A DNA stretch of 8,167 nt from Capsulimonas sp. (GTDB taxonomy: Bacteria > Armatimonadota > Armatimonadia > Armatimonadales > Capsulimonadaceae): contig JAOQAA010000457.1 in assembly GCA_025963815.1 (NCBI GenBank), positions 1 to 8,167 on the forward strand, given 5' to 3'. The notes below the pieces were generated by a model, which made no database searches, was not told where the DNA came from, and saw nothing but the letters and a program-made list of their open reading frames with translations. Position numbers and translations under genes: made by a program. Shown here piece by piece: positions 6,669 through 8,167 of the stretch (position 1 is the stretch's first letter; every line of letters begins with the position of its first letter).

Positions 6669-6800
6669 CTAAGGGAGGGTTGAGGCTGGAACCCATCGGT
6701 ATAGCATCGGTACGGACACCCCGAGGTTATCGGCGACCTCCCGAGGTGGAACACCTTTGGCAAGCAGTTTCTTAGCCGATTCAATTTTGCTGTCGGTCAT
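6669..6800 (-). pseudogene. Remnant of serine recombinase C-terminal helix-turn-helix
   Basis: Forty-three codons from ATG 6800 to TAG 6669 encode a single helix-turn-helix: KIESAKKLLAKGVPPREVAD followed by NLGVSVPMLYRWVPAS. The pattern (two helices, then GVS..LYRW/F.PAS) matches the DNA-binding tail of resolvase/invertase-type serine recombinases. The catalytic domain is missing: a TGA lies five codons upstream in frame, no Shine-Dalgarno sequence precedes the ATG, and other frames upstream show no recombinase sequence. It is most likely a decayed fragment left by a mobile element. A transposase helix-turn-helix or a tiny stand-alone regulator are less likely alternatives. Confidence 0.55.
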
Positions 6801-7011
6801 GGGGTCTGACAATCATTGGAACGAAAACTCCCGTTAAGGAATCTGGGGCTTGAGAACCCGTGGAACGGAGAACCGGGCTAAGTGGGGGCTTGAAGCTGTT
6901 CATCCTGGTCCAGACTTGAGCAAATTATTACTTTTGCTAACGATTACTCCTATTCAAACCATGTGGAGTGAATACAACCATAGTGGACCGGCTAAAGCAC
7001 AACAGGTATGG
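6801..7011. other. Gene-free spacer before the low-GC gene
   Basis: With the repeat element and recombinase remnant, this completes a stretch of about 640 bases (6368-7011) without an intact gene. It holds a 17-nt-period duplication of GAGAACC (near 6851 and 6868), a second spaced copy of GGGGCTTGA (near 6844 and 6894), a weak AT hairpin AGCAAA/TTTGCT (6919-6938), and an inverted GGTCCA/TGGACC pair (6907-6912, 6984-6989). Base composition falls from GC-rich to mixed across it. No promoter or T-tailed terminator for the flanking minus-strand gene stands out. Confidence 0.4.
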
Positions 7012-8167
7012 CTACTCTTTCCTAAACATCCCCGAACAAATAAGGCTATGATTTTTTTGCCAGTCTGGTTGCCAACGCGTATCTACCATGGGTCCACTGG
7101 CTGTCTCATAGTTGTTGGTACATATGTTGACACGGAAGACTGTCCAGTGGCCTTCTTGCCGATCGTCAAGATAGCTGACCGGGATCGAAAGTATTGCTTT
7201 ATAACCGCCAGGCGCAACGACGCAAGTAGCATTAATTCCTGCGTGCAATTTGTGTAGCCATTCGTCCGTCTCTTGGTAGAGCATATGAATCTGTTCGCCA
7301 GGCTGGCCCGGGTTCAAGCTAAAAAGCATAAAATCACTATGTCCATATACCCATTTACTCCCAGCACGAATATCCGCTTCTGACCTCGAATCAAAGGTAA
7401 TCTCGAAACTATCTTGGTCCCAAGGCACAGGGCCAGGTTTCCGCACTACTACGTTGTCCAGCACATGAACGGCAATATGTACGTATTCTGGGTCGTGCCA
7501 AACGCCGAAACGAGCAACCGTTGCCTCATTGGTATCAATAATATTGTATGGTAGATTAAGATCACTGATGAAGTCGGCTTCAATGTTTGGGGCAATAGCA
7601 GCAAATGGGCACGGCAAACAATTGAGCGCGGCATTCGGGTCATTACCAATTACAGTCAATGAAGCAGTATGTCCCATGTAAATCGATGAGATCGTTGTCT
7701 CACCCAGGGAAACTCCATGAAGCAAAATAGGATCATGCTCATCTAAAGTCACTATGTTGGGGTCGGAAATGGTGATGCCTGGTTGCGGCACTGTAAGCCG
7801 AAGCCCATTTTTGTACCAAGCCTCCGCACCCAGCGGAATGCGACAGTATCCCAAACCAAGATCCATTTTCTCAGCTTCCGGGTTATTTGCGCTCACGAGC
7901 CGGTAATTCTCCAACAGGAGGGGTTCTTTCCGCAGCAGGAAATGCAGCATCGCACGCATCCGCCGTCCTGCATCGCCAAAACTATGGTCGGCTGCATAAT
8001 CGAAGTAGGCAGCCAGATCGTCTCCCGGGATCCATCCATGCTGCTCCAGTAGTTTGTAGGCACGCGCAGCATATAGCCACATCGGATCATATTCGCCTCC
8101 ACCTGCGTCCAGCCAGAAGCGGACTTCTTTCTTATTGCCCTCGTCATTCTTTACCAGATTGAGTGCG
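7012..8167 (-). CDS. Partial protein with Ig-like and C-terminal CBM9-like domains
   Basis: The frame is open through the right edge, so the true start lies outside; the internal ATG at 8082 is not the start because 28 in-frame codons precede it. The visible 384 residues fall into three parts. About 1-120 is helical (ARAYKLLEQHGWIPGDD, MRAMLHFLLRKEPLLLENY) and matches no family I recognise. About 123-174 resembles a BIG2-type bacterial Ig-like domain (GITISDPNIVTLDE, GVSLGETTISSIYMGHTASL). About 190-384 resembles a CBM9/DOMON-like carbohydrate-binding domain: FGVWHDPEYVHIAVHVLDN, WDQDSFEITFD, GYKAILSIPVSYL, HWTVFRVNICTNN. Such modular proteins are usually exported and act on polysaccharides; the enzymatic part, if any, would be upstream. 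Base composition is visibly poorer in GC than the neighbours, suggesting acquisition by transfer. Domain calls are by pattern. Confidence 0.7.
   Translation of the reverse strand, partial: ALNLVKNDEGNKKEVRFWLDAGGGEYDPMWLYAARAYKLLEQHGWIPGDDLAAYFDYAADHSFGDAGRRMRAMLHFLLRKEPLLLENYRLVSANNPEAEKMDLGLGYCRIPLGAEAWYKNGLRLTVPQPGITISDPNIVTLDEHDPILLHGVSLGETTISSIYMGHTASLTVIGNDPNAALNCLPCPFAAIAPNIEADFISDLNLPYNIIDTNEATVARFGVWHDPEYVHIAVHVLDNVVVRKPGPVPWDQDSFEITFDSRSEADIRAGSKWVYGHSDFMLFSLNPGQPGEQIHMLYQETDEWLHKLHAGINATCVVAPGGYKAILSIPVSYLDDRQEGHWTVFRVNICTNNYETASGPMVDTRWQPDWQKNHSLICSGMFRKE

Noticed and set aside
6840..6912. GC-rich segment considered as a structured RNA or intron end
   Set aside because: Only short direct repeats and weak pairings are visible, with no diagnostic domain V or riboswitch core.
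6850..7257. Plus-strand open frame of 135 codons
   Set aside because: Its 3' half is antisense to the CBM9-like domain, it has no ribosome-binding site, and the translation resembles nothing.

Overview
The window is high-GC bacterial chromosome with short gene-to-gene distances over its first 6.4 kb, followed by a junk-like spacer and a visibly lower-GC gene at the right edge. The phylum cannot be fixed from sequence alone. The G/C-rich palindromic intergenic repeats recall those of large-genome environmental bacteria (Armatimonadota, Chloroflexota, Planctomycetota), but this is only an impression.

Layout. Positions 1-160 hold a strong hairpin terminator and a G/C-rich palindromic repeat. 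A minus-strand gene (180-683) encodes a YciF/DUF892 ferritin-like stress protein. Divergent from it, behind a good sigma-70-type promoter (779-808), is a plus-strand cluster: an MtaB-type tRNA methylthiotransferase (819-2180), a HIT nucleotide-binding hydrolase (2177-2518), a BMP-family nucleoside-binding lipoprotein (2555-3562), a two-domain sugar/nucleoside ABC ATPase (3745-5331) and a NupP-type permease (5324-6367). Spacing is -4, +36, +182 and -8 nt. The 182-nt gap carries a composite inverted repeat that may damp expression of the membrane components relative to the lipoprotein.

The last three genes form an importer most like the purine-nucleoside systems of the NupNOPQ/PnrABCDE type. 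The usual second permease (NupQ, COG1079) does not follow. Immediately after the permease stop there is a roughly 270-bp mirror-symmetric repeat element (6373-6640), then a minus-strand remnant resembling the C-terminal helix-turn-helix of a serine recombinase (6669-6800), then gene-free sequence.

From 7012 to the right edge a lower-GC minus-strand gene enters from outside the window. Its visible part has an unassigned helical segment, a bacterial Ig-like segment and a C-terminal CBM9/DOMON-like carbohydrate-binding domain, which suggests a secreted polysaccharide-active protein. The change in composition together with the repeat element and recombinase remnant marks 6370-7010 as a probable rearrangement junction. 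No CRISPR array, tRNA, rRNA or intact transposase was seen, and no wholly new system is evident.
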